Below are positions 53,965-62,674 of a stretch of DNA of 64,000 bases, one piece after another. How positions within the stretch are numbered: position 1 is the stretch's first letter; each line of letters starts with the position of its first letter. The DNA is taken from NCBI GenBank assembly GCA_046046915.1, contig JBJOIT010000001.1, positions 93,457 through 157,456 of the forward strand. The letters are read 5' to 3'. Position numbers and translations under genes: made by a program. Below the pieces are notes generated by a model, which did no database searches, was not told the origin of the DNA, and saw only the letters and a program-made list of their open reading frames with translations. The DNA comes from JBEEJZ01 sp046046915. Lineage in GTDB: Bacteria > Pseudomonadota > Gammaproteobacteria > Burkholderiales > Burkholderiaceae_C.

Positions 53965-54495
53965 ATGAACATCCCGCCCGTCGATCGTCCCAGCCCTGTG
54001 CGCCCCGTGGCCGCAGAGTTGGCCTCGTTCGGCAGTGTCCGGGTGTTGCCAACGGCACCGGTCAACCCGACGGTGGTGAGCGCGCCTGAGCCGGTGTCTG
54101 GTGTGATCAATCTGGTCAACCAGGCCAACAAGCCCAGTGAGGGGGAGGCGGTTTATACCAGTGTGTCGGATCCGATCAGGCGTGGTTCCGAGGCTGGCAC
54201 CGTTCCCAAGGACTGGACCATCACCCGTCCTGAGCCGGTGAAAGAGGAAGTGCCGCCGCCAGAGCCGATCTCGAAGCTGCTGATCGACCATTTGCACAAG
54301 CTATGGCAGGCCAGCGGGCAAGCCGTGAGCGAGTTGCTGGCTGACCATCCCAGCAAAGTGGCTGCCTTGACCCCCACGGAGAACACGCAAACTGGTGATG
54401 CGGTCAACGAGGTCTTGACCTATGACCCGGTGAGCATCGCCAAGACCGCCAAAGCCTCCACGGGCAGCTCGACCTCAGGCTCTACCACGCCCTAG
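53965..54495 (+). CDS. Proline-rich protein of unknown function
   Basis: A 176-residue protein without signal peptide or membrane segment. It is rich in proline, valine and serine, starts MNIPPVDRPSPVRPV and ends in a serine/threonine-rich tail (SSTSGSTTP). The middle has a likely helix (PISKLLIDHLHKLWQASGQA). I do not recognise a family. The sigma28-like promoter 65 bp upstream raises the possibility of a link to flagella or motility. Codon use looks normal for the window. Confidence 0.72.
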   Translation: MNIPPVDRPSPVRPVAAELASFGSVRVLPTAPVNPTVVSAPEPVSGVINLVNQANKPSEGEAVYTSVSDPIRRGSEAGTVPKDWTITRPEPVKEEVPPPEPISKLLIDHLHKLWQASGQAVSELLADHPSKVAALTPTENTQTGDAVNEVLTYDPVSIAKTAKASTGSSTSGSTTP

Positions 54496-54537
54496 CCGCC
54501 CACGATGCTGGGTGGGCTCTTCGCCTAACATTCCGGC

Positions 54538-55260
54538 ATGCATACGTCAGCACTTGTATTGTTCTCGGGTGGTCAGGATTCGACCACCTGCTTAGCCCAT
54601 GCCTTGGCTCGTTACGAGCGGGTCGAAACCATTGCTTTTGACTATGGTCAGCGTCACCATGTCGAGCTGCAGGCTCGCCTGGCGGTGCTTGAGGCCTTGA
54701 AAGCTAGCTTCCCCACCTGGGGGGGCAAACTGGGCGATGACCATGTGCTGGACTTGGCTGTGCTGGGGCAGGTGAGTGAAACATCTCTCACTCGGGACAC
54801 GGCTTTCAACATGGAAAGCAACGGCCTGCCCAACAGTTTTGTGCCCGGTCGCAACTTGCTGTTCCTGACCCTTGCTGCTGCCGTGGCCTATCGCCGTGGT
54901 TTGCAGGTGTTGGTCACAGGCGTATGTGAAACCGATTTCTCGGGCTACCCGGATTGCCGCGACGACACCATGAAGGCCATGCAACTGGCCCTGTCTCTGG
55001 GCATGGATAAACGGTTTTTGCTGGAAACCCCGCTGATGTGGATCGACAAGGCCGACACCTGGGCCCTGTCCCGGTCCCTGGGAGAGCAGTCCGGGGTTCC
55101 AGGCGGTGGCGATGCCCTGGTCCAGCTCATCGTCGAGCACACTCATACCTGCTATCTGGGCGACCGCACCCACCGCCACGACTGGGGCTACGGCTGTGGT
55201 GCCTGTCCTGCCTGCGAGTTGCGCCAGCGTGGCTACGAACGGTTCTTGCTGATCCGATAA
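54538..55260 (+). CDS. queC: QueC, 7-cyano-7-deazaguanine synthase
   Basis: QueC makes preQ0, the precursor of queuosine in tRNA. The 240-residue product has the PP-loop SGGQDSTTCL, DYGQRHHVEL, GRNLLFLTLAAA, and the zinc-binding cysteines in GYGCGACPACELRQRG. The gene ends inside the 3' end of the opposite ABC exporter gene (28 bp overlap). Confidence 0.95.
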   Translation: MHTSALVLFSGGQDSTTCLAHALARYERVETIAFDYGQRHHVELQARLAVLEALKASFPTWGGKLGDDHVLDLAVLGQVSETSLTRDTAFNMESNGLPNSFVPGRNLLFLTLAAAVAYRRGLQVLVTGVCETDFSGYPDCRDDTMKAMQLALSLGMDKRFLLETPLMWIDKADTWALSRSLGEQSGVPGGGDALVQLIVEHTHTCYLGDRTHRHDWGYGCGACPACELRQRGYERFLLIR

Positions 55261-56999
55261 CGCGCAAACGAGCCCTCGGGTTCGGGTTCCAGCGTCCAGC
55301 GCTGTTCATGAAAGGCGGCCACTGAGGGGCGGTGCGCAATCGACACCAAAGCGCCTTTGTGCGTGCGCACCATGTCCACCAATCGCTGGTACAGCGTTTG
55401 CTCGCTGGCGTTGTCCAGTGCGCTGGTGGCCTCGTCTGCAAACACCCAGGCGGGTTGCTTCAAGAACACACGCGCCAGTGCCAGGCGTTGTTGCTCGCCC
55501 CCTGACAACTTTTGGCCCCAGGCGGCCAGGGTGTCCAGTTCTACTGTGAGGTGAGGGAGCAGAGCGTGCGTTAGCGCCTGTTGTAAATCGTGGTCGGTGT
55601 AATGCGTGGCCGCCTCGGGGTAGGCCAGCGCGTCGCGCAAGCTGCCATCCGGGAAATAGGGCCGCTGGGGGATGAACATGGTTTGTGCCGGGCGCGACAC
55701 CTGCCCGTTTGCGAAGGGCCAAATGCCAGACAGGGCCCTAAACAGGGTGGATTTGCCGCTGCCAGACGGCCCTTGCAGCAGCACCTGGTCGCCAGGGCCT
55801 GCCTGCAGCGCTTCCTGATGGATCAGCACCTCGCCGTTGGGCAGGGCCACCGTCAGGCCCAGGGCCTTTAACTCGTCATCCTCGAGGGCGGGCACGGCGA
55901 GTGGTGCTTGTGCCAGGGCGACCATGCTGTCTTCAAAACTGGTCAAACGGTCCGTGGTGGCACGCCAGCTGGCTAGGCTGCTGTAGTTGTCCACAAACCA
56001 GCTCAAGGAGTCTTGCACCCGGCCAAAGGCGCTGGAGATTTGCATCAGCTGCCCCAAGGCAATCGCGCCGCTGAAAAAGCGTGGTGCCGCCACGATGAAG
56101 GGAAACACCACCGCCGCCTGACCAAAAAAGCTGTTGAACCAGATCAGACTTTTCTGCGCCTTCAGGAGCTTGAGGTAGTTGGACAGCACATCTGTAAACC
56201 GCAGCTCAAGGTGTCCGCGTTCCACGGCTTCGCCTTTGTCCAGCGCGATCGATTCGCTGTACTCGCGCACCCGCACCAGGTGGTGGCGAAAGTTGGCCTC
56301 TACCTGCTGTTGCTGAAAGTTCAGGGCAATCTGAGGTCGCCCGATGTAGTGGGTCAGGATGCTGCCTACCAGGCAATAAAGCACGGCCATCCAGACCATA
56401 AAGCCCGGGATGACGACCTCTTGGTCACCCAGGTGAAAACCAAAATCACCCGACAGTCCCCACAAAATGCCCACAAAGCTGGCCAGCGTGACGGTGGCGT
56501 TGAGCAAGCCCATGGTCAAACCGATGGACTGGCTGGTGAACTGGTTCACGTCCTCCTGAATGCGCTGATCGGGGTTGTCAGGCGCCACACCATTGCTGGT
56601 TTTGGCAAAGCGGGCCAGTTCCAGCCGGTAAAAAGCCTGGTGCGCCAGCCAGCGTTGCAGGTAGTGCCGCGTCATCCAGGCGCGCCAGCGCATCTCCAGC
56701 AGCTGGGTCAGGTAGAAGCGATACACCGCCAGAATGATGAGGGCAAAGGCAATCCAGGTGAAGCGCCCCAGCTGTTGCCAGAACACGGCTTGGTCCTTGG
56801 CCTCAAGCGCGTCATAAAACAGGCGGTTCCAATCGTTGAAAAGCACCAGCAGGTACACCCCGCCCAGGTTGAGCGCCACGATGCCGGCCAGCATGAGCCG
56901 GGCGCGCCATTTTTCTTCAGACTGGAAGTAAGGGCTGGCAAGCGCCCAGACTTTGACGATGAAGGCTTTGAAGCTGGAAAATTTCTGGATCAGGGTCAT
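55233..56999 (-). CDS. SbmA/YddA-type ABC exporter (fused permease and ATPase)
   Basis: A 588-residue half-transporter. The N-terminal 350 residues form the SbmA/BacA-like membrane domain (about six helices, with RWLAHQAFYRLEL and NPDQRIQEDVNQFT). The C-terminal ATPase has Walker A GPSGSGKST, signature LSGGEQQRLALAR and Walker B WVFADEATSALD. Related proteins move peptides, vitamins or long-chain acyl groups; the substrate is unknown. It overlaps the 5'-nucleotidase gene by four bases. Confidence 0.9.
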   Translation of the reverse strand: MTLIQKFSSFKAFIVKVWALASPYFQSEEKWRARLMLAGIVALNLGGVYLLVLFNDWNRLFYDALEAKDQAVFWQQLGRFTWIAFALIILAVYRFYLTQLLEMRWRAWMTRHYLQRWLAHQAFYRLELARFAKTSNGVAPDNPDQRIQEDVNQFTSQSIGLTMGLLNATVTLASFVGILWGLSGDFGFHLGDQEVVIPGFMVWMAVLYCLVGSILTHYIGRPQIALNFQQQQVEANFRHHLVRVREYSESIALDKGEAVERGHLELRFTDVLSNYLKLLKAQKSLIWFNSFFGQAAVVFPFIVAAPRFFSGAIALGQLMQISSAFGRVQDSLSWFVDNYSSLASWRATTDRLTSFEDSMVALAQAPLAVPALEDDELKALGLTVALPNGEVLIHQEALQAGPGDQVLLQGPSGSGKSTLFRALSGIWPFANGQVSRPAQTMFIPQRPYFPDGSLRDALAYPEAATHYTDHDLQQALTHALLPHLTVELDTLAAWGQKLSGGEQQRLALARVFLKQPAWVFADEATSALDNASEQTLYQRLVDMVRTHKGALVSIAHRPSVAAFHEQRWTLEPEPEGSFARYRISKNRS

Positions 57000-57898
57000 G
57001 GTGCTTGCGTGTTGGCCGCGCCGCTGGCCACATGGCCCGAGGGCACATGTTGCGCCGCCGATTCGATATGGCCGGCCTGGTCGTCAAAAAAGAAGTCGGG
57101 CTCGAACTCGCGCAAAAACTCACCTTTGGGCAGGCCGCCCAGAAACATGGCCTCATCGACCTCGATGTTCCAGTTCATCAGGGTGCGTATGGCGCGGTCA
57201 TGTGCCGGTGCGCTGCGGGCCGTGACCAGTGCGGTGCGTATGCGCATGCGCGGCGTGCTTTCCTGCTGCAGCCGATGCAAGGCTTGCAGCAGGGGTTTGA
57301 AGGGGCCAGGTGGCAAGGGCTTGGTTGCGCGGCGTTTTTCGTGCGACTGAAAAGCCTCCAGCCCGCTGCGCTGAAACACCAGTTCGGCTTCATCCGAGAA
57401 CAGCACGGCGTCACCGTCAAAGGCAATGCGCACTTCGTTGGGGTAGTTGTCGCGTGCCCGCACCGAGCCGGTGTGCACCGTGGCGGCGGCAAAGCCGGCA
57501 TTCAGGGCGGCACGCACGTCACCCGGGTTGGCCGATAAAAACAGGTTGGCTTGCAGGGGGCGCAGGTAGCGGTAAGGCTCGCGTCCCTTGGTAAACACCC
57601 CGCGCTCGATGCGCAGCTGGCTGGCGCTGGCCGAGTGGAACACCCGCAGACCCGACACCGGGTCGTTGCGCGACAGGATCACCACCTCGACACGCTTGGC
57701 GCCCTCGTTGAAGGCCAGCAGTTTTTTCACCAGCGAGTGCGCCACGCCGGGTTTGGCCGCTTGCTCCAGGCGTTCCAGTTGCAGTGCCATGTAGGCGCGG
57801 TCGTCGCCTTGCTCGAAGACGCGGTTTTCTTCCTCGAAGTCGAACAGGGCGCGCGACGCGATGGCCACCACCAGTTGATCTGCCAGGGATGCGGCCAT
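56996..57898 (-). CDS. 5'-nucleotidase, bacterial PF06189 family
   Basis: A 300-residue cytosolic 5'-nucleotidase-like protein. The family pattern is clear: ASRALFDFEEENRVFEQGD near the start, VEVVILSRNDPVSGLRVFHS, RIAFDGDAVLFSDEAE (the metal-binding aspartates) and NWNIEVDEAMFLGGLPKGE. It should release nucleosides from nucleoside monophosphates. It starts 3 bp after the GspF-like gene. Confidence 0.9.
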   Translation of the reverse strand: MAASLADQLVVAIASRALFDFEEENRVFEQGDDRAYMALQLERLEQAAKPGVAHSLVKKLLAFNEGAKRVEVVILSRNDPVSGLRVFHSASASQLRIERGVFTKGREPYRYLRPLQANLFLSANPGDVRAALNAGFAAATVHTGSVRARDNYPNEVRIAFDGDAVLFSDEAELVFQRSGLEAFQSHEKRRATKPLPPGPFKPLLQALHRLQQESTPRMRIRTALVTARSAPAHDRAIRTLMNWNIEVDEAMFLGGLPKGEFLREFEPDFFFDDQAGHIESAAQHVPSGHVASGAANTQAP

Positions 57899-57901
57899 GG
57901 T

Positions 57902-59140
57902 TTAGCGTGCGAGTTGGTTGAGTTCGATGATGGGTAACAACACCGCCAGGACGATGAGCATCACGATCAGCCCCATGCCCACAATCAGCAGGGGCTCCAG
58001 TAGCGTGGCCAGCTGTAGCGCGCGGCGCTGAACTTCGGTGCCCAACTGTTTGGCCGCACGGTCCAGCATCACGGGCAACTGGCCGGTCTGCTCGCCTAGC
58101 CGCGCAAACATGCCCAGCAGACCAGGAAAACGTTTTTTCTGGGCCAGTGCCGAGGCCAGCGGCGCTCCCTCGCGCACCAGCACCAGCGCGTCCAGCGCGT
58201 CGGCGCGCATGGCGCGGTTGGACAAGGTGTCCGCCGCCGCTTGCAGCGCCTTGAGGATGGGCACGCCAGCGCCTGCCAGCATGGCCAGCGTGCCGGCAAA
58301 ACGGGCGGCGTTGTAACCCCGTGAGAGTTTGCCTAGCAAGGGTAAGTTCAGCCAGCTGGCGTCAAAGCGCTCGCGAAACGTGGCACTGCGCCAGGCCAGG
58401 CGGCCAGCCACGCCCGCCAGTGCCAGCGCCAGAACCATCAGCCAGCCCTGGTGGCGCACAAAATTGCCCAGCGCCAGCATGATGACGGTCAGCGTGGGCA
58501 AGGCGCGTTTGCTGCCGGCGAACACCTCAGCCACCTGTGGCACCACATAGCCCAGCAAAAACATCACGATGGTGATGGCCACCAGCGTGACGATGGCGGG
58601 GTAGAGCGCGGCGCCGATCAGCTGTGAGCGCAGCGCCTGGCTTTGCTCCAGGTCGTCTGCCAGGCGTTCCAGCACCAGGCCCAGCTTGCCACTGTGTTCG
58701 CCCGCGCCCACCACGGCGCAATAAGTGTCAGAAAACTCGCGGGGGTGCTGTGCCAGTGCGGTGGCAAAGGCGGTGCCCCCGTTGACTTCTGCACGCAGGC
58801 TGGCCACCAGATTGCGCTCGGGCTCGTTGTCGGCCTCGTCAGACAACGCAGTCAGTGCCCGCTCCAGTGGCAAACCGCTGGTGATCAGGCCGGCGATCTG
58901 CCGTGTCCAAATTGCCAGCTTGTTGGCGTTGAAAACACGTTTTTGCCAAAGTGAGGTGTTCCAGACCGATGTGCCCGCTGACTTGCTGCCAGCACTTTCC
59001 GCGCCCAGCAATTCGACGGCCAGTGGCACCAGCGACTGGGAGCGCAAGAGGCCGCGCGCGGCACGGGCCGTTTCTGCCTCGATCACCCCCTTGCGACTGT
59101 CGCCACCGGCGGTAAGGGCTTCGAATGCGTAAGCGGGCAT
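57902..59140 (-). CDS. GspF-like type II secretion/pilus inner-membrane protein, isolated
   Basis: A 412-residue T2SS F-domain protein with two repeats and three membrane helices (about 176-198, 224-246, 380-405). The F-family motif is in FNANKLAIWTRQIAGLITSGLPL and the repeated GEHSGKL/GEQTGQL turns. The N-terminus (MPAYAFEALTAGGDSRKGVI) is typical of GspF. No other secretion or pilus gene is in the window; it lies between rapZ and the 5'-nucleotidase gene with 3 bp gaps on both sides. Confidence 0.88.
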   Translation of the reverse strand: MPAYAFEALTAGGDSRKGVIEAETARAARGLLRSQSLVPLAVELLGAESAGSKSAGTSVWNTSLWQKRVFNANKLAIWTRQIAGLITSGLPLERALTALSDEADNEPERNLVASLRAEVNGGTAFATALAQHPREFSDTYCAVVGAGEHSGKLGLVLERLADDLEQSQALRSQLIGAALYPAIVTLVAITIVMFLLGYVVPQVAEVFAGSKRALPTLTVIMLALGNFVRHQGWLMVLALALAGVAGRLAWRSATFRERFDASWLNLPLLGKLSRGYNAARFAGTLAMLAGAGVPILKALQAAADTLSNRAMRADALDALVLVREGAPLASALAQKKRFPGLLGMFARLGEQTGQLPVMLDRAAKQLGTEVQRRALQLATLLEPLLIVGMGLIVMLIVLAVLLPIIELNQLAR

Positions 59141-59143
59141 GGT

Positions 59144-60094
59144 TTAGCGCTGTGCCTGCGCTGAGGCTGCCTGTGCTGAGGCTGCCATGGCGTCGAGTTC
59201 GCGGTGCCGTTTGAGGGTGTTCCAACGGGCGGCAAAAGCCTGTTCCAGTAACTCCACCAGGTAGACCGATCGGTGTTGGCCACCCGTGCAACCGACAGCC
59301 ACTGTCACATAGCTGCGGTGGTTGTCCGCCAGCTTGTCCAGCCACTCATTCAGAAACTGCTCGATGTGTTGCTGCATGCGGCCCACATCGGGTTGATTCT
59401 GCAGATATGCGGCCACTGCATCGTCGCGGCCCGTGAGTGCCTTCAGCTCGGGTTCGTAATGTGGGTTGGGAAGCATGCGCACGTCAAACACAAAGTCGGC
59501 ATCGGTGGGTATGCCACGCTTGAAAGCGAAGGACTCGAACACCAGTGTCATTTGGGTGCCGCTCAGGCGAATCAGGGCTTTGACGTAGCCCATCAGTTGC
59601 GCCGGGCGAATCATGCTGGTATCGATCACATGCGACAGGCCCCGCAGTTCTCCCAGGAGCTTGCGCTCCAGCTCCAGTGCATCCATCAAATCGCGCCGCT
59701 GGTCGAGCTCCGTATCCACGGTGTCGTGCCTGGACAAGGGATGCCTGCGTCGGGTTTCCGAGTAGCGCCGCACCAAAATATCGGTGGTGGCGTCGAGATA
59801 CAGCAGTTTGACCGCGACGCCGCGCGCGCGCAGGGTGGCCAGCAGTTGGGGGAGCTGTGGCAGCGAGGCAGGGCTACGCACGTCCATGGCGACGGCGACC
59901 CGGGTCGCCTGATACGTCTGCTCCAGGTCGATCAAGGCCATCAACAGCTCGGCGGGCAGGTTGTCCACACAGTAAAAGCCCGCGTCTTCCAGCGCGTGCA
60001 AGGCCACTGATTTGCCAGAGCCCGACATGCCGGTGATAAGGACCAGCTCCAGCGGGGGCAGGGTGGTCGAGTGGGGTAGGGCGGTCTCGCTCAT
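59144..60094 (-). CDS. rapZ: RapZ, RNase adapter/nucleotide-binding protein
   Basis: RapZ is a P-loop protein that in enterics adapts RNase E to small RNAs controlling GlmS. The 316-residue product has Walker A GMSGSGKS (22-29), CVDNLP, the RapZ hallmark FVFDVRMLPNPHYEPELKALTG (in part) and VAVGCTGGQHRSVYLVE. A long alanine/glutamine tail ends the protein. It overlaps recN by four bases. Confidence 0.95.
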   Translation of the reverse strand: MSETALPHSTTLPPLELVLITGMSGSGKSVALHALEDAGFYCVDNLPAELLMALIDLEQTYQATRVAVAMDVRSPASLPQLPQLLATLRARGVAVKLLYLDATTDILVRRYSETRRRHPLSRHDTVDTELDQRRDLMDALELERKLLGELRGLSHVIDTSMIRPAQLMGYVKALIRLSGTQMTLVFESFAFKRGIPTDADFVFDVRMLPNPHYEPELKALTGRDDAVAAYLQNQPDVGRMQQHIEQFLNEWLDKLADNHRSYVTVAVGCTGGQHRSVYLVELLEQAFAARWNTLKRHRELDAMAASAQAASAQAQR

Positions 60095-61749
60095 GTGCTG
60101 GCTGTTTGGGTTTGCAGCATCTCGCGCGCATGCGCCAGGCTGGTGTCGGACCGGCGCTCGCCACCCAGCATGCGGGCGATCTCTTCAATGCGACGTTCTG
60201 CCACCACCGGCGTCACGGTGCTGTAGGTTTGTTGATCTTGCAGTTGCTTGGCCACCACCAGGTGATGATCGGCGCAGGCAGCCACCTGCGGCAGGTGGGT
60301 CACAGCCAGGACCTGGCGATCCAGGCCCAGCCGCTGCATCAGGCGGCCGACGGTTTCTGCCACAGCGCCACCTACACCTGCATCGACTTCGTCAAAGACC
60401 AGGGTTTGGGCGGTGCCTAGCTGGCTGGTTGTGACCGCAATGGCCAGCGCCATGCGTGACAACTCGCCACCAGACGCGACCTTGCCGACCGGGCGCGGGC
60501 TGCTGCCGGCATGCCCTGCTACCAAAAAGCTGACCTCTTCAAGACCGCTGAACTGTGGCTCTGGCGTCTTTTGCAGAGCTACCTCAAATTTGCCACCCGC
60601 CATGCCCAGCCCTTGCATGGCCAGCGTGATGGCCTGGGCCAGTTGCGGTGCAGCTTTCTGCCGAGCAACGGACAAGGTCTGCGCCTGCGTCATGTAGGCG
60701 GCTTTGAGGCGCATCTCGTTGGCTTCCAGTGTTGCCAGATCGGAGGCATCGTCCAGCCGTTGCAGCTCTGACTTCCAGTGGTCCAGTAGGGCAGGGAGTT
60801 CTTCGGGGCTGCGCTTGTAGCGTCGGCTCAGGCTCATCCAGAGCGCCATGCGTTCGTCCAGCTCGGCCAGGCGGTCCGGGTCCAGCTCGGTTTTGCGCAA
60901 GTAGGCGCGCAGGCTGTGCACCGCGTCTTCCAGTTGCACCACACTCGAGTTCATCAGCTCGCCCAGGGCTGCAAACGCCGGCTCGATGTGTTGCTGCCCC
61001 GCTAGGTGATGCTGTGCATTGTTGAGTTGTGACAAGACGTTGACTTCGTTCTCATCCAGCAGCTGCAAGGCGCCAAAGGCCGCATCCAGCAGCGCCTGGG
61101 CGTTTGACAGGCGGCTGTGCTCTGCGTTGAGCTCTTCCCACTCATCCGCGCGGGGCGCTAGTTTGTCGACTTCGCCAATTTGCCATGCCAGTCGCTCGCG
61201 CTCGCTGAGCAACGAATCTTGTGCGACGCGAGCATCCGCCAGCGCTTTTTGTGCTGCGCGCCATTGCTGCCAGCAAAGCCCCAAGGCACCAGAATCGACG
61301 CGGGCATAGGCGTCCAGCAGTCCTCGCACAGCCTCTGGCCGGGTCAGGCTTTGCCAGGCGTGCTGTCCGTGGATATCAAGCAATTGTTCGCCCACTTCTC
61401 GCAGCTGGGCTGCCGTGGCGGGGCTGCCATTGACCCAACCGCGGCTTTTGCCTTGGGTGTCGACCGTGCGGCGCAACAACAGGGTGTCGGAAGCATCAAA
61501 CCCTGCTTCCTCGAGCCAGTTGGCCAGGGCCGGGGTGCTATCAAACTCCACGCTCACATCGGTGCGCTGGGCACCTTCGCGGATCACGCTGATCTCGGCA
61601 CGCGCGCCGGTGGCCAGTTGCAGGGCATCGATCAGGATAGATTTGCCTGCCCCGGTTTCGCCGGTCAATGCAGTGAAGCCGGCAGAAAGGTCCAGCTCCA
61701 GTTCGCGCACGATCACAAAGTCCCGCAGGACGATACGCTTCAAGGCCAC
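60091..61749 (-). CDS. recN: RecN, DNA repair SMC-like ATPase
   Basis: RecN works in double-strand break repair. The 552-residue product starts with GTG at 61749 and has Walker A GETGAGKS (30-37), two coiled-coil arms in the middle, the signature region VASGGELSRMALAIA and Walker B TLVFDEVDAGVGG. Its start directly abuts the nadK stop. Confidence 0.96.
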   Translation of the reverse strand: MALKRIVLRDFVIVRELELDLSAGFTALTGETGAGKSILIDALQLATGARAEISVIREGAQRTDVSVEFDSTPALANWLEEAGFDASDTLLLRRTVDTQGKSRGWVNGSPATAAQLREVGEQLLDIHGQHAWQSLTRPEAVRGLLDAYARVDSGALGLCWQQWRAAQKALADARVAQDSLLSERERLAWQIGEVDKLAPRADEWEELNAEHSRLSNAQALLDAAFGALQLLDENEVNVLSQLNNAQHHLAGQQHIEPAFAALGELMNSSVVQLEDAVHSLRAYLRKTELDPDRLAELDERMALWMSLSRRYKRSPEELPALLDHWKSELQRLDDASDLATLEANEMRLKAAYMTQAQTLSVARQKAAPQLAQAITLAMQGLGMAGGKFEVALQKTPEPQFSGLEEVSFLVAGHAGSSPRPVGKVASGGELSRMALAIAVTTSQLGTAQTLVFDEVDAGVGGAVAETVGRLMQRLGLDRQVLAVTHLPQVAACADHHLVVAKQLQDQQTYSTVTPVVAERRIEEIARMLGGERRSDTSLAHAREMLQTQTAST

Positions 61750-62646
61750 TCAGGCGCCTCCTTCGTTCCAGTGCAGTTTTTGGCGCAGCGTGCCAAAGTA
61801 GGTCCAACCCTTGGGGTGCAAAAACCGCACCACGTGCTCAGAGCGCCTCACCACAATGCGGTCGCCATGCAGCAAGGAGGCCAGCGACTGCATGTCGAAA
61901 TTCGCGCTGGCGTCACGGCCCGCCACCAGCTCAATGACCACCTCGGTGGAGTCAGACAAAACGATAGGGCGGTTTGAGAGCGTATGTGGCGCGATGGGTA
62001 CCAGGACCCAGCCATCGATAGACGGGTGTATCAAGGGCCCGCCAGCCGACAGCGCATAGGCGCTGGAGCCCGTGGGCGTGGCAATGATCAAGCCATCCGC
62101 ACGCTGATTGGCGACGAAGTGGCCATCCACCTCGATGCGCAACTCCACCATGCCCGAGGTGCCGCCCCGGTGCAGCACCACGTCATTCATGGCCAGGGCG
62201 TCAAACATGCAACGCCCATCGCGTATGACGCTGGCATGCATCAGGCTGCGTGTGTCCTCCTCAAATTGGCCACGCAACATGGGAACCAAGGCGGATTCGA
62301 AGTTTTCAAGTGCGATGTCCGTGATGAAGCCTAACCGTCCCCTGTTGATGCCGATCAATGGCACCCCGAAGCGCGCCAACTCCCGGCCGACGCCCAGCAT
62401 GGTGCCATCGCCGCCCACCACCAGCCCCAGGTCGCACTGCGCGCCTATGCCTTCAAGAGTTAATGTCTTGAACCCTGACATACCGGTGTTACTCGCGGTT
62501 TCCTCTTCCAGAACCACTTCGCAACCCTGGTCGTATAAAAAATGGGCGATGTTTTCCAGTGCGTTGCGCGATGCGTGGCCCGACCGGCCCGAGGCGATGG
62601 TCTGGTATTTGCCGATCAGGGCAACCTGCTGGAATTTGGACTGCAT
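61750..62646 (-). CDS. nadK: NadK, NAD kinase
   Basis: NadK phosphorylates NAD to NADP. The 298-residue product (ATG 62646) has the GGDGTML motif, INRGRLGFITD and the second-domain TPTGSSAYALSAGGPLIHP. A TTG at 62652 gives two more residues. It is divergent from hrcA with 28 bp between starts, a common arrangement. Confidence 0.97.
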   Translation of the reverse strand: MQSKFQQVALIGKYQTIASGRSGHASRNALENIAHFLYDQGCEVVLEEETASNTGMSGFKTLTLEGIGAQCDLGLVVGGDGTMLGVGRELARFGVPLIGINRGRLGFITDIALENFESALVPMLRGQFEEDTRSLMHASVIRDGRCMFDALAMNDVVLHRGGTSGMVELRIEVDGHFVANQRADGLIIATPTGSSAYALSAGGPLIHPSIDGWVLVPIAPHTLSNRPIVLSDSTEVVIELVAGRDASANFDMQSLASLLHGDRIVVRRSEHVVRFLHPKGWTYFGTLRQKLHWNEGGA

Positions 62647-62674
62647 CTTCAAATTACATCACTAAAATTCAATC

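Noticed and set aside
56013..57350. 445-codon frame antisense to the ABC exporter and nucleotidase genes
   Set aside because: No domain and no start signal; both opposite-strand genes carry strong family motifs.
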